Assembly (NCBI GenBank): GCA_027625915.1
Contig: JANTQA010000047.1
Coordinates: 1,240,001-1,304,000, forward strand
Length of the DNA stretch: 64,000 bases
Direction: 5' to 3'
From: Anaeramoeba flamelloides
Taxonomy: Eukaryota; Metamonada; Anaeramoebidae
Each line of letters opens with the position of its first letter. Positions within the stretch are counted from its first letter, which is position 1. A program made the position numbers and the translations under genes. Under the pieces are notes generated by a model that saw nothing but the letters and a program-made list of their open reading frames with translations, was not told the origin of the DNA and did no database searches. Shown here in pieces: positions 34,341-46,946 of the stretch.

Positions 34341-35599
34341 TATAAAATTCAATAATTAGACACAATAGAAACATTTTTATTATAATATAAAAGATAGAAA
34401 TAAACTAATTTCTGTTTATTATGGTTTTTATTTTAGGTTTGGAGTATTTGTGATTGATTATCTCAAAAAAAAATAAATGAATAAAAAAAAATAAAAATTA
34501 ACAAGGTGTTGGTTTCTCTGCCTGTGTGTACACAATGTGAGAAAAAAATATTAAATCCAGAATAAAAATTAGAATAAATCTATTTCAGGTTGATTGTAAA
34601 TTTCTTTATTGGTAGAAATTAGTTTTTCTACCCCCATTACTCTTATGAAAATAAATAATTCACAAAAAAGGGTATGTCATTATTTTGTTGAATTATTTAC
34701 AATATAATTGAAAATTGATAATATCGGTTAGATTTTAGTAATTTTGTTGAATCTAATAAGATTTCAGATGAAGATTAAAGTCAATCAATAAGTAGGTGCT
34801 AAATGTAATATTTTGAAATCTCAATTTCATCAAGATTGGAAAAAATGATTGTCATGAAATCAAGAATGATAAAAAATGAATAATTGATATTTATTTTTAA
34901 CTTTATAATTTTATCCTTGATTTTAAAAATATTTTTTTATAAGTTTTAGTAATTTGAATTTGTTTTTCATTCACCTGTACTTAGGTTATAAATCATAATA
35001 TTCTATTTTATTTTTTTAACAAAAAATGATTTTTTAGAAAGATTTACAATAAAAAAAATGAATATTTATAAATCAATCATATTTATAATGTGTTTTTCTT
35101 AAAAATAATTGAGTTTTTTCCAAGTAGTCTTAAAATAATTATAATTCAAAAATGTGTTATTTTATTATTTTTTCCTTAGATTCATTTTTGAGTTTTCTTT
35201 CTTTTTTTTCTATGGAAGTTTTTATTTAATTTTTTGATTGTTTTTTTTTAATGAAAAGTAGATAATAAGAAAAAACATAATTTCTTTCTTTTTTGCTTTT
35301 TTTTTTTTTTTTGAATTTTTTCTTTTTCTTTAACAAAAAAAACAAAAATTATGTAAAAATATGAAATCTATAAGATAAATATTCTCCCAAAATGGTTATT
35401 GAAAGTCTATAAATTTCAACTTTTAAATATAATAATATTTTCTCAATTTGATGGTTTTTAATTAATAGTTGATAGCCCAAACTTATGTGTTATAAAGTGT
35501 TGACAATAACTCAAAGATTAAAAGAATGGAGATCGAATAACTTTTTTTTATCATTTTTCCATAACATTTTTAAATAAATAAAATTTGTTCAAATTAATA

Positions 35600-35647
<48 letters not shown>

Positions 35648-36240
35648 CTTCAATCAAAACCTAATTTAACAATAACAGTTTAGTGTTAGTAATCCCAATA
35701 TTTGGAAAAAAAACATTTACCTAATTATAAAATTTTCAAGTAATTAATTAATAAATTTTTAGTTAATCAAAAAAAAATATCATTTTTTTTTCTGATCTTC
35801 AAGGATTGAGGTTTTGGTTTATTATTTTTTTATTTTTGAAATAATATTAATTTCGAAATGTTATTTATTAAATAAAGAATTTTGGAATTATTAAAAATGG
35901 AATTTCCTAAAAATAAAATGTTTTTTGATATTTTACTTTTTGTGTTTCAAATTGATTAAAAGATATGAAAAACAATATTCAATCTGTTTACTGGGAATTA
36001 ATTGGGGAAAATGAACTAATTTAAAAATAATAATTCTTTACTCTGAAGTTAGTAAAGAGTTTTTTATCAAGTTTGATTGACTCCTTGTGAAAATGTCTTC
36101 TATACCTCAAATAATTAAATAAATTCTTAACAGCCCCTAATAAAACTGAACCCACCTGAAAATATCAATTTCCATTGTAAAAAATGACAATTATTATTGA
36201 ATACCACATAATCTATTAAATTAAACTTTTCAATTTAGAT
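34341..36240. other. Intergenic, AT-rich
   Basis: No gene. A clean (AT)n microsatellite lies at 35606-35645; the rest is homopolymer-rich. Confidence 0.5.
35606..35645. repeat. (AT)n microsatellite
   Basis: About 20 perfect AT units. Confidence 0.95.
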
Positions 36241-36243
36241 ATA

Positions 36244-36436
36244 CATTCAGTTTCACTTTTAAGGCACAAACTTTCAACGAAATTTAAGGTACAATAAAAA
36301 CCTCAAATTAAGGCACAAAATTCAGGTTCTAGTAAAATAAATTGTAAAAAAAATTTCAAATTTTGTGCCTTAATTTGAGATTTTTTTGTGCCTTAAATTT
36401 CGATGAAAGTTTGTGCCTTAAAAGTGGAACTGACTG
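36244..36436. mobile_element. Palindromic TA-flanked MITE, copy 1 (193 bp)
   Basis: Nearly all of the element is one hairpin. The left arm 'cattcagtttcactttt', 'aaggcacaaactttcaac', 'gaaatttaagg' is repeated in reverse complement on the right, leaving a spacer of about 40 bases. TA borders both ends (36242-36243, 36437-36438). The copy at 58724-58919 has its spacer inverted relative to this one. The motif 'aaggcacaaa' occurs twice per arm. Tc1/mariner-type target, no coding capacity. Confidence 0.9.
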
Positions 36437-39400
36437 TAATTGAAATATTTCTATATTTTATTACAACTGTAATTTATTCTTTAATGGGTAAAATAATATA
36501 TCTCATTATCTTTTTTTCATTCTTCAGTCTGATTTTTATTTTCGGATTCTTTTATACACTGAAATAGTTTCCAATAATAAGATTCAAACAAACAAATAGA
36601 TATTAAAAATTCCTATCTATCTTTTTATTTTTTTTTTTATAATAAAAGAAAGAGAAATAAGAGTAAAATTATAATTCTTATATGTCCCTACCACCCAATG
36701 AAAAAAAAAAAACACTAAAAATGGAAAACTGGTCAAAAGCCTTCCGTTAAATAAAAAATTAAAAAAAATAAACCAAGTTTCTATTTAACTTTTTCTTGAA
36801 AGCTTTTTTTGTCAAAATGATTGAATTCAAAGTTGGAATTATGTATATTTTTAAATATAATATCTTATTTTAACATATTTACTTGAAAAAATTCTCAATT
36901 GGGGGAATTTTATTTTTACAAAAGGGACTAATTTGCTCTTCAAATGTTTGTTTTAGTTTTAAAGGTTAAAATTAAAGTAAAAATTATTTAAACTAAAAAG
37001 ATAAACTCTCTGGAAAAATCTTTTAATTTAATGTATTAACTTATTCTTTGATTTTATCCTTTTTTCAACCCCAATTTTTCAAAAAATAAAAATAAAAAAG
37101 TGTATAGTAATTTGAAAAAATATTTTTGATATACAGAAGTTGAGATTGTTTTTATTCTTAAAAAAATTTATCACAGTAGTTAATTGAATTTAGTTATAAG
37201 CTAGATTTCGAAAAATATTAATCATAAAAAAATAGTACTTTTTTATATTACGGGCATATTACTCAATAAAAACTATGAAATCACTGTTAAATTTAAGAAT
37301 AAGTTCAAGGGCAATCCTCAAAGAAGCAAGATAAATTTTATCTACAAATGTTAAAAGGTATTTTTTTCTCAATTTCGGGAATTGTAAACCTTGAATACTA
37401 CAATGGTGTAAATAACCCGTTCAGACAACCTTTAACCCACTATACAAATTTAACTTGTGTTTTTTTTTTTTTTTTTTTCAGACTTGGTTATTTAAATATA
37501 GGAAAACAGATATATATTCTTGGTTCAGATTTAAATTGGCTATAGAGGTTCGATCTTTGATTAATCAATATGGCTCAATAATATTGGCTGCTTTTGTTTC
37601 AAAAATTTCGATATATTTACAAAATTTGTCTGATACATATGGTTTTTTTATAAAAATTAAAAAAAAACAAAATTTTGCTTATTTTTTTATCAAATAATTA
37701 CCTTTTAATCTTTCAATATCCCATAATTCTTTTTTAAAATTTATTTAAAGAACCCTATTTCTTGTTTATATTTTGTTTTCATCCTATTGATTTGGTTCTT
37801 GTATTTCTGCAGTCAACCAATATTTTTTGTATGAGATAAATTTTTAGTTATGGGTTAAATTAAAAAACCTTGTTTATTTACACCACAATATTTCTTCTGC
37901 CCAAATAATATCCAAAGTTTCTCCCTAATAAAGTCGGACAAAATCCAATCATCTCCTTTATCCAAAGACTAGGGAAGAAATAGAAATCCAAATATAAATC
38001 TGGTAAATATTAATTGGAATTTAATTTTTTAATCTCAAAAAACTTTTTTTATTTTCCTCTTGTTGAAAAGTTTGAATTTTGAATATTTATTTACAGCTCT
38101 TCCTTCACTATCAAACAAAAATGAAATCAAAAACTGATTGATTATTATAATTCAAAACTCTAATTTGTAAAACTTTTACTGTTAAACGCAAAAAAAAAAA
38201 GATCAAAATTTTTGATCAACTTTCCAAAATAATTACCTTCCAAGAATTAAAACAATAATCAAAGTCCCCTATCCTCAAGAGGAAATTAATATCAAAAGTT
38301 TCTTTACTGTTTTAAACAATTTGAAATTTAACAAGACTTTGGAAATACAATTTTTGAAAAGCTGAAGAAAAATTTTGTGTCCATTTATCTTTCAACAAAG
38401 AATAAAACCAAAATTTAAGCATGTTCAATTGTTTGCAAAATGCGAATTTTTAATGGACAACATTAAGAAAATTAAATTTTTTCGAATTTTTGAATGTTAA
38501 GTGTTTTACTTTCTTGAAAAATTGGCTTTAAGTTTGTAGAAATTAGGTACTAGTCAAGTTTTTGGTATTTCAATTTCCTAAATCTTCTTTGTTCATAAAA
38601 AATATAAAAATTTTTTTTAATAAAATTTTCTTTTTTACAACCGTTTTCAAAAGAAAATCGATTTGACAATTTTTTTCAATTTAAATTTCCATAGTGGTAA
38701 TATTTTGATCCAAACAAAAACCTTTCCTTTGACAGTATTTTTTTCGGTTTCTGATTTTTATTTATGAAGAATAGTCAATTTGGAAGAAATTTTGAACAAA
38801 AAATTAAAAAAACTTTGTTTTTTCTTTTGACAGTTATCGAGTTTCAAATCATCAGATGATAAATTTTCCTTATTCTTGATTTGGGTTTACCACAAACAAC
38901 GATTAGAAATTTTCATCAGTTAAATACTAAATTTTTCACAGTAACTGTTGAATATTTGAACATTATTATCATTCGAAAATAATAATTTTCTCTCCAAGTT
39001 GTGAAAAAAAGTTATTGAAAGAAACCAAACATTGAAATTATTTTCAATCGCTAGACTTTTTGTTTCTCATTTTCAGTTCTAAAACTTTTCTCTTCAAATT
39101 TGCCAAAATATTAAAATAAAAATTTTAATCGAAAGACAAATCTGGATTGAACAACAACATTTTTCCATTTCAATCATACCCTTTTCGAAATTGATAAACC
39201 AAAAAACACATAGACTCAATTAGATGTTTGGCTGTGATCGCTTTGAAAATTTTTCCATAATTTCAACACACATAATAAAGAAAAATTATTTTGGAAAATA
39301 ATTAATTACTCAACTCTTTTCTCAAATGTTTCATTGCTAAATTTTCATCAAAGGGATTATTACAAGATTGTTTTTATGAAAATTATCTTGTCTTTTTGAT

Positions 39401-39658
39401 TTGTCAAAAAAGTTTCATTACAATTGAACAAATGTGGATTCTATTCGACCCTGTTGAAAAAAAGAAAAGACTTTATTTTCCATTCTATAAAAAAGTTTAT
39501 TTCCAAAATGGATTAATTAATAAAGAAAGGTCAAATTTGTTCTCTGATTTTTTCACAAACAAAGAATCAGGAAAGTTGTTAATTAACCAAATCTGGAAAA
39601 AAGAATCTTCAAAATATTTCATTTTTCTTAAAGTTTTTTATTTTAGGTTTCAAAAAAA
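36437..39658. other. Intergenic with one possible gene relic
   Basis: Bases 37260-37700 hold adjacent protein-like stretches in several frames. One is FKLAIEVRSLINQYGSIILA after a T18CAG acceptor-like site at 37460-37480; before it is MKSLLNLRISSRAILKEAR. This might be a decayed gene, but no family was recognised. A Q-type end motif lies near 38165-38205. The remainder is AT-rich and without genes. Confidence 0.4.
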
Positions 39659-39928
39659 ATGGGAAACGCACAAGGCAAACACCTAACCCAAAAAAGATTT
39701 AAACAATACAGAAAGCTTATTTTAAAATCAAAGGAAGCTATTGTCGTACTTGATGCCACATCCAAATTCACTTTAGCAAATAAGTATGGCGCACGCTTTT
39801 TTGGTGTGCAAAACAGAAAGGACATTACCAAATACACTCCAGGTTTTTTTTCACCCCCAAGACAACAACACTTAAGTGTTGAAAGCGACGTGGCTGCCAA
39901 AGAGATTGTTAAAAAGGTTTTTGAGTAA
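39659..39928 (+). CDS. N-terminal PAS-domain exon, rest of the gene not found
   Basis: The frame gives 89 residues beginning MGNAQGKHLTQKRFKQYRK. A PAS-like segment follows: SKEAIVVLDATSKFTLANKYGARFFGV (first strands and helix), then the KDITKYTPGFFSPPRQQH loop. Protist proteins starting MGNxQGK with the same PAS arrangement are known to me from Anaeramoeba, where PAS is followed by more PAS or kinase modules. Gly2 could be myristoylated, though residue 6 is Gly rather than Ser/Thr. The frame ends at TAA inside a good donor (GA|GTAAGC at 39924-39931), so it is probably exon 1. No convincing second exon was found; one weak candidate follows AAAAG near 40510. A TTTTAG acceptor lies just before the start. 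It is either a truncated copy or a gene whose remaining exons I cannot see. Confidence 0.5.
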   Translation: MGNAQGKHLTQKRFKQYRKLILKSKEAIVVLDATSKFTLANKYGARFFGVQNRKDITKYTPGFFSPPRQQHLSVESDVAAKEIVKKVFE

Positions 39929-39931
39929 GCA

Positions 39932-42285
39932 ATTGAAAATCAATTTTCCTTTTTCTTTTTAATTTTTTTTATTTTTGGTTTTTGGGGTTGATGTTCACAA
40001 GAAAAAAAAAAAAAAGAAATTCAGAATTTTTTTTCTCATTGCTACATCTTAACTGAATTTTTTAGATGACCCCCATTTCGCCTTCCACAAAATATGAAAG
40101 GCTATTTTTTTTTCATTTCCTCTTTTTTTTTTCCTCTCGTTTTAAATCAAAACGCTAATTATCAACCTCAATCTTTCCAAAAAAAATATGAAAAAACCAT
40201 TTTTGAGATTCACGTTTCAGAAATTAAAGTTCTTTTTTTATCTTGAGATATTGTTATCAAACAGCGACATTTTTTCGAAAAAGTTGAAGATATTAAATCT
40301 AACTTTTAAAAAATTCTTCAAAGACAAAGAATAAAAAAAAAAAGTAAAATTTTGAGATTTGAAAGTTTGTTGTCGCTTTATTTTTACAATTTAATACACT
40401 TGAAAATTGTTTTATTTTGATTTTTTTTCAATTCTCTCAAAAGAGCGTTTAATTATTTACCAAAAAATTATTGCCAATAATTTGAAAATTACTTTTTTTT
40501 CAACAAAAGGGGAAAAATCGAAATTGAAATTTCTTTAGTTTTGAATAATTCCACAAGTAAAGAACAACTTTTGTCAAAAATATCCCCATAATTTTTTTTA
40601 AAAATTATTTGCAAACCGCAAAAAATTTTTGTAATCTTTTGATCAAGTATTTTTACAACAACCCAAACAAAACTGGTTTACTCGTTAGAAAGTAAGTACA
40701 TTTTACCATTTTGAAAAATTTTAATTGCGTGAACATTGCTGTAAAAAGATTTTTTGAATGTCACAAGATATTGAAACTTTGAAATAAAAATACAATTCGC
40801 TGCTCTATTTGTGAAAAGAAAACGAACCTCAACAAAACCGAGTCGAATCTTAATTCTTTAATTTTTTTTAAATATTTTTTTTTGATTAAATTTTTTGGTT
40901 TTATGAAATTCGGTTTATGGATCTCGAAATGTGACCAAAAAGAAAAGATTTGTTCAAAATACACACTTTTTAATGTCTATTTTTTTTTTAATTTATTCTA
41001 TGGTTAATTTCACTCATTCATTTTAAAGACCAAACATGAAAGATCACTTTACCAAAGAAACGTGTTTGCAATCAAAAAGTTTTCAAAAAAAAAAATTTTA
41101 ACAAAAAAGTATATTTTCCAAGATTGGTTTTCTTTATCTTCTTAATTTGGAAGAACCCAAACAAGTGACTACCTTGAAATTCTCGCAGCATTTCTATTTA
41201 TTATTATTTAAACAAAAACTATTTTTTTACAAATTTATTTTCCGATTCCTTTTTCAATTATTTTTATCATAACTAATCCAAATAAAAGAATACTGTCCTA
41301 AAGATTAAAGCAAAGGGATTGAATTCTCAAAATCAAAAAATAACTACAAAAGATTCAATCCAAAGATAATTGAAAAATTTTGAAAAAAATTTCAATCAGA
41401 TTCAGAATTTTTTTGAGTTTTCAATTTAATGGAAAATAAATAATTATCAAATCAAACAAACACCACCAATAAATCTTTATTTCTGAAGAAGAATTCTAAA
41501 AAATAACCTATTTTCTGAACCAAAGTTTAAATTAGATGAATTAAATGAAAATAGGATTTTCAAATTCCTTTTGGAATGATTTCGAGATAAAAAAGTAATT
41601 TGGTAAACAAAAATTTTCCAAATAAAATTATTTTCCAATTCAGAATCAAAAATAAAACCAAGTAAAGAATACTATTAATTGAAAAATAAATCGGACAAAA
41701 TTTTCATTTATCTTTCCAAAATTAAATTATGATTTCAAAAATCCTTTGAATACAGAATTTTGATAGTCCTGATCCTCTAACCACGTTAAACACGTTATAT
41801 GGTTGAAAAATAATTCGATTTTCAAAGATTTTTTCGGAAACGATGAATGAAAATTTTGTCCGATTTATTTTACAATTAACAGTAAGTAATTGTATCAAAC
41901 GTTACAGAAAAGATCAATAAATAAATGATTTTTTTTTTTATTTTTTCTTGGATCAATTTTTTCATTTTCTTTGATTTCCATTTTTTAATTGGTATGTAAA
42001 TATATTTTACTAAGATATATCCAACTATCTTTTTTATTAAAATATCAATGTGTTTGATCAAAGAAATGATTTTAATAATTTAGTTTTGAATAAACCGTGG
42101 CACTCAGAATTGGATTGATCTATCCACTTCTCTAAGAAGTTAGCGAAAATTTCAATTTTTATTTATTATTATTTTTTTTTTTTTGCTTATTTCTTGTTCT
42201 TGAAGGTATAAAAATAATTTTTCACTTTTAAGGCTCTAGTCATTTACTGTGGATTTGCCCCATATTCGGGGATGGATTGGAACAT
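39932..42285. other. Intergenic, AT-rich
   Basis: No gene confirmed. A 'cagcgacattttt' word near 40264 and 'gttgtcgctttat' near 40370 form a weak inverted pair. Two face-to-face copies of 'aaattttgtccgatttattt' (41690 reversed, 41850 forward) delimit about 190 bases that may be a small Q-type element. Confidence 0.4.
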
Positions 42286-42289
42286 AAAG

Positions 42290-42560
42290 GGGTATTGTGA
42301 AATTGCCCTTCTTTTGATTGACAAAATTCAAAGAACAAAAAAAAATATTTTCATAACGATCTGATTGGACAATACAATCCAATTAACAAAAAAAAAAAAA
42401 TTTCATTGGATCTTCTTTTGATTGAAAAAATTCAAATAATAAATAAAAATATTTGAGAGGATCTACTTTTAAAAAACCACAAATTAAAAAATTAAAATTT
42501 CAATAGGATCTCATTGGCAAAAAATTCAAAATAAAAAAAAAGTTCAAAGAATTGACAATT
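42290..42560. repeat. Diverged direct repeats
   Basis: Three or four copies of a unit resembling 'ggatcttcttttgattgaaa' followed by 'aattcaaa-aataaa' occur at about 42300, 42408, 42465 and 42505. Spacing is irregular (40-110 bases). No function is evident. Confidence 0.45.
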
Positions 42561-42789
42561 TCAAAAAATCAAATTTTAAAAAAAAATTGCTTCTTATTTT
42601 AAATTTCCAAAGTGTTAAATTTCTTCAATTTTAAAACAAATTGTTTTCTTTAAGTACACAATGAATTTAATTCGATTTAATCTAATTGGTGGTTATTTTG
42701 TAACCCTCTAAATTTTACAGGAAAAGGATTTTGTTACATTCTTGTGATAAAAATAACTCATTTGAAAAATGAAAAAAATGAAAAAAAAA

Positions 42790-42960
42790 AATCTCCGATC
42801 TCTCAAAAAGCGCCAAAGAGAAACACTTCAAAACCGACATAGCTTTTTTCAGAATTATAAATCATGAAGATTCCAATTGGAAATTGAGTGTTTCTCTTTT
42901 TGGCACTTTTTACTAAAAATGACCTAGTTTTTATTTGTTGATTTTTGGAGATCGATCGCC
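42790..42960. repeat. Inverted repeat hairpin, MITE-like
   Basis: The arms 'gcgccaaagagaaacact' (42809) and 'agtgtttctctttttggcac' (42888) pair over about 18 bases. Outer words 'ctccgatctc' and 'gagatcgatcg' extend the symmetry. Single-copy here. Confidence 0.5.
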
Positions 42961-43473
42961 AATAACATGTTGGTTAGTTTTTGATTATTATTAGGTCCTC
43001 TTAAAAATTAGAAATATTTTTTTTTTCCATTTCAGAAAAATATTTCTCAACCTAATGACTGGGCCCTTAACCTTATTTTTTCATAAAGAGTTTTTTCAAC
43101 TCAATATTGATCCCAAGAGTAATAATATCGTATAAAATACACATTTATTAATTTGGCAGTCTCTCATTTAAAAACATTGTTTTAAAAAAATGAAAAAACT
43201 TTAAATTTGATTGTGGTTTTAAAAATAAAATATCTGCATTTTAAGACGAATTATTTATTTTTAATAATTTTAATCATCCAAGTTTATAACTCTAACACAA
43301 GAATTTTATTTCATAAATTGAATAATAATATATAACCTTTTGTTTCATTTGATGTTTTGAATTCTATTTTCATTTTAATAATCAATCAATTTTTTTTTTT
43401 TTTTTTACTTTATTTTTAAACAAGGTTAAATATTTGGAAAATGTTAACTTTGACTACCATTTTACAATTAAAA

Positions 43474-44077
43474 TAAACTCTATTTCAAAAATTGTGGCTC
43501 ACCTGAAATAATAAATTGAAAAAAAAAAAAGTTTATTCTAAAGTATTCAACGTTAACTAATTATTAAATCTTTTTAATAATTTCTTTTGAATTATTAAAA
43601 ATATACAAAATCCCGTTATTTTAAAAATCATCAAAAAAGAAATTCAAAAACCAAAAAAAAAGTGAGTCACAATTTTTGAAATGAGCATTAGAGATTTTTA
43701 TTTCGATACTTTCACTGAAAAAAAGTTAATAATGAGATTTTTTGCTAATAATTAAATTGATTTTAAAAGACGTTACAGAGTCTCAGTTTTATGAGTGTTT
43801 ATTTGCCTTTTCAAGAAGATTTTTGCTTTTTCCACTTGTTATTTAGCAAGAAAAAAAGATGTACAAATCAAAAAAAAAAAGAAAATGAAAAATTTTTCAA
43901 AAAAAAGAAAAAGAAAAAGAAAAAGAAGAAAAAAACAAAAATTTGAAAAATTAAAAAAATAGATTCCGATCCAAAAATTGAAAATTTTTATTTTGATAAG
44001 AATATTCAGATAAAATCCACAAAACCGAATTCAGTAACATTTACAAAGTGAATTCAACATTTTTGAAAAATAGTTTA
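43474..44077 (-). mobile_element. S-family element, copy S3, reversed
   Basis: The left end 'taaactctatttcaaaaatt', continuing 'gtggctcacc', mirrors the right end 'tttttgaaaaatagttta'. It is the reverse complement of S1/S2 in internal order: 'gagtctcag', 'cttttcaagaag', then the A/G-rich block. A second internal 'gtgagtcacaatttttgaaa' at 43660 suggests an end-derived duplication. No coding frame. Confidence 0.6.
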
Positions 44078-45745
44078 GATGACTCATTTTTTTTTGTCAT
44101 TGGTTAAAAACATTTTGTTATATGATGAATTAATTTGTATCAAAAGTGTATAAAATCGATACCATTTTAAAAAAGAAACTGAACAAAAAACGTTTTAGCA
44201 AAGTATTTATCCAATTGTTCCTTTTCATTTTCCCGTAAATAAAAAAATTTTCAAGTTTATAATACATCACATACTCATACCTAAATCAAAAACTTGAATC
44301 TTTTTTTTTTTTTTTAAAATAAAGAGTTAAAGCAAAAAAAGAAGAATCAAACCAACAAAAAGAAAAGTGTCTTGTAATTTTTTATTTTTTTGTAACAGCA
44401 TGGAGACATAACCTGTAAAGTTCAATAGTCAAATCTTAATACCTTTTAAAATTTAGTTATTTAATTTTTTTATAATGAATTACAACCTACAAAAATAAAT
44501 TTCAAGAGTAAACAAAAGTTTTCCAACTCAATGGGACGTAGGAAATAAAAAAAAAAAATAAAGATTATTTTCCAAAATTGAATAGTATCAAAATTTAGGT
44601 AATAAAAAATTAAAAAAATCGCCAAATTGATAATTTATTTGATTATAATTTTAATTTTCCATTTTCCATTTTCAATTTTCCAAAATATTAGATCAGTAAA
44701 AAGAATTCAATTAATTTTTTCTTCAATCCAACCTTATGAATACTCAACAATCAAATTTCTTGATTTCATATTTTTTGGTCATCTTTTTCTTTTTCTCTAA
44801 TTTGTTCAAAAAAATTAAAAAAAAAAAAATTGCTGATTTCGAATTTGAAAAACAAAAAAAACACAAATTACAATGTCTCATATTTGTGGGAATGAAAAAA
44901 AAAAAAAAAGAATTCCAAATCGAATTACCAAAACATATTCAGATCAGAAAAAAATTCAAATGAAATTTTAAGTAATTGGATTCTCAAAATTTTTCCAGCC
45001 ACTGTAAATTCTTTGAATATAAACTTATTAAAGAATTACATTTTATGATTTTTTGGATGATCTAAATTTAATTAGCAATTTTTTTTTGATTTTTTTTTTT
45101 TTTTTTGACTAAAATATAATAAATGTTTCCCAATAAAAACAAACATAAAGTGTAATTGTATATTATGAAAATCTTGATTCCAACTTTTCCATTTAATTCA
45201 TTAAATTCAAATAATATATTTATCAAAGAATTTATAAAAACCCGTTTTTTAATTGAATAAGAATCCACCACTCAATTTTATCATTAATTAAAAGATAGTT
45301 TTGTATAAATTTAAATAAACTTTCTTTTTATTTCTTTGAAAAAATAAAAAAACAAACTGTGATTTTTTTGCTTATCAATTGAAATTTTCAATTCCATATT
45401 ACATAATTTTGGAAAAAAAAAAAAAAAAATAATTTTTTTACAACAACCAGATCTCAAAAACTAGTTTTCAAATGATCCAACAACGAGAAAACGAATTTGC
45501 TGAATGTTCAATAGCAATACATTTTTTGATATTTTTAAATTCTTAAACATAAAATTATTACTAAAATTTCCCATTACTGATCTAAAAAATTTTTACCATT
45601 AACTTTTCTTTGAGAACAAATTTTTCAATTCAAAAAAAATGTCAAAAAATTGATAATATTAAAAAATTTTTTAGAATCTAACCTGAACTCATAATTTTTA
45701 CTATTATTAATTATTTTTTAATAACCGTCATTGAACTGACTTTTA
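44078..45745. other. Intergenic, AT-rich
   Basis: No gene. The frame at 44736-44963 is Lys/Phe-rich, has no family motif, and lies over A runs. Confidence 0.45.
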
Positions 45746-45751
45746 TTCAGG

Positions 45752-46208
45752 TGGTACATCCCCAAAACGAATTCTTCAGATACATTATAAATGTCATTCT
45801 TTCATTTTGGCTAAGACGTTTACAATCTTTTATTCACAAATTAAACTATATTTTTTTTTGGCCTAAAATAGCGTTTTTTGAGTTTTTTTTTATTCTATTG
45901 TAAATACCCACTAAGTGCAAAGTAGTAATTAAGTAAAGTATTGATTTATGGGGAAAATTATTGAATTTTTAGTACCAAAGTAAAACGACCAACTTAAATG
46001 ATAAACAAATTGAATAAATGTTTTCTTCTGAAGTGTTGTTCTAAGGACTTGGTAAGTGGGGTTTTAGAGTAGAACAAAAAATAAATAAATAAAACAAAAT
46101 CATTTTTTTGAAAAAAAGATTTATTTTAATCTGTGGAAAAAAGAGCGCCTAAACCAATATAAAATGATGATTTTTTTCATTTATTTGAAGAATTTATTTT
46201 GGAAGGTT
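45752..46208. mobile_element. G-family DNA element, copy 1
   Basis: Left 'ggtacatccccaaaacga' then 'attcttc'; the right end in reverse complement is 'gtattaaccttccaaaata' then 'aattcttc'. The core matches 53991-54409 ('ttgtaaatac', 'agtattg', 'ggggaaa', 'gtacaaa/gtaccaaa', 'cttgg-aagtg-ggtttta'). No coding frame. Pieces of the same ends lie near 55208-55240, 58497-58600 and 59250-59440. Confidence 0.55.
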
Positions 46209-46225
46209 AATACTTAATATTGTCA

Positions 46226-46946
46226 GGAAATTAAAATCTATTTTTCTACATCTTATTTTATTGGAATTTTCTTTATTTTTTTTACCAACATTAAATTCTA
46301 ATTCCATTGTTAATTTGAATCAAATAAATTTCAAAAATAAATTCTCTTTTTTTAAATCCAAAATTTAACAATGAAAATTATATTTTTGTATTTCAAAATT
46401 TTAAAAAAGTAATTAATAATTTTTAATAGTTTTTTTATACAATTAAAATTTAAATATGTTAAATATTATAATATTAAAATATATTTACTCCCCATTAAAG
46501 CTATTTAATTAAACTTGAATAACAAAACATTTAAAAAAAAATGGTGCAAAAAACAGAATTATTGTGTTTCTCTATAACCATTTAAACAGAACCGAGTTAT
46601 TATATTAAACAATTTTCAAGGTTCTAATATAATACCATTCTTAATCTTTTTTCCCCACATGTCCAAAAATTGGACATGTATATAATACTATAAAATAGAA
46701 TATAATTATAATTAATTCAAATATTCATATATTATTGTCATAAGTGAACAATTTTGAACAAACATGAAATGAAAATTTATTTTTTTTACTAAAAATGAAT
46801 AATAGTTTCTTCAAAAATTGTTATTGGTTAATGCGAAAAAAAATCATTTAATTGTATAAAATAACGAATAGAACTGATTAATTAGAATTACATTCACATT
46901 TTTTTTTTTTTTTTTTACATATTAAATTTAAAAAATAATTCAAAAG
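46226..46946. other. Upstream of the coiled-coil gene
   Basis: No first exon of the following gene could be identified. A 14-base inverted pair 'ccacatgtccaaaaa/ttggacatgtat' lies at 46656-46682. Confidence 0.4.
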
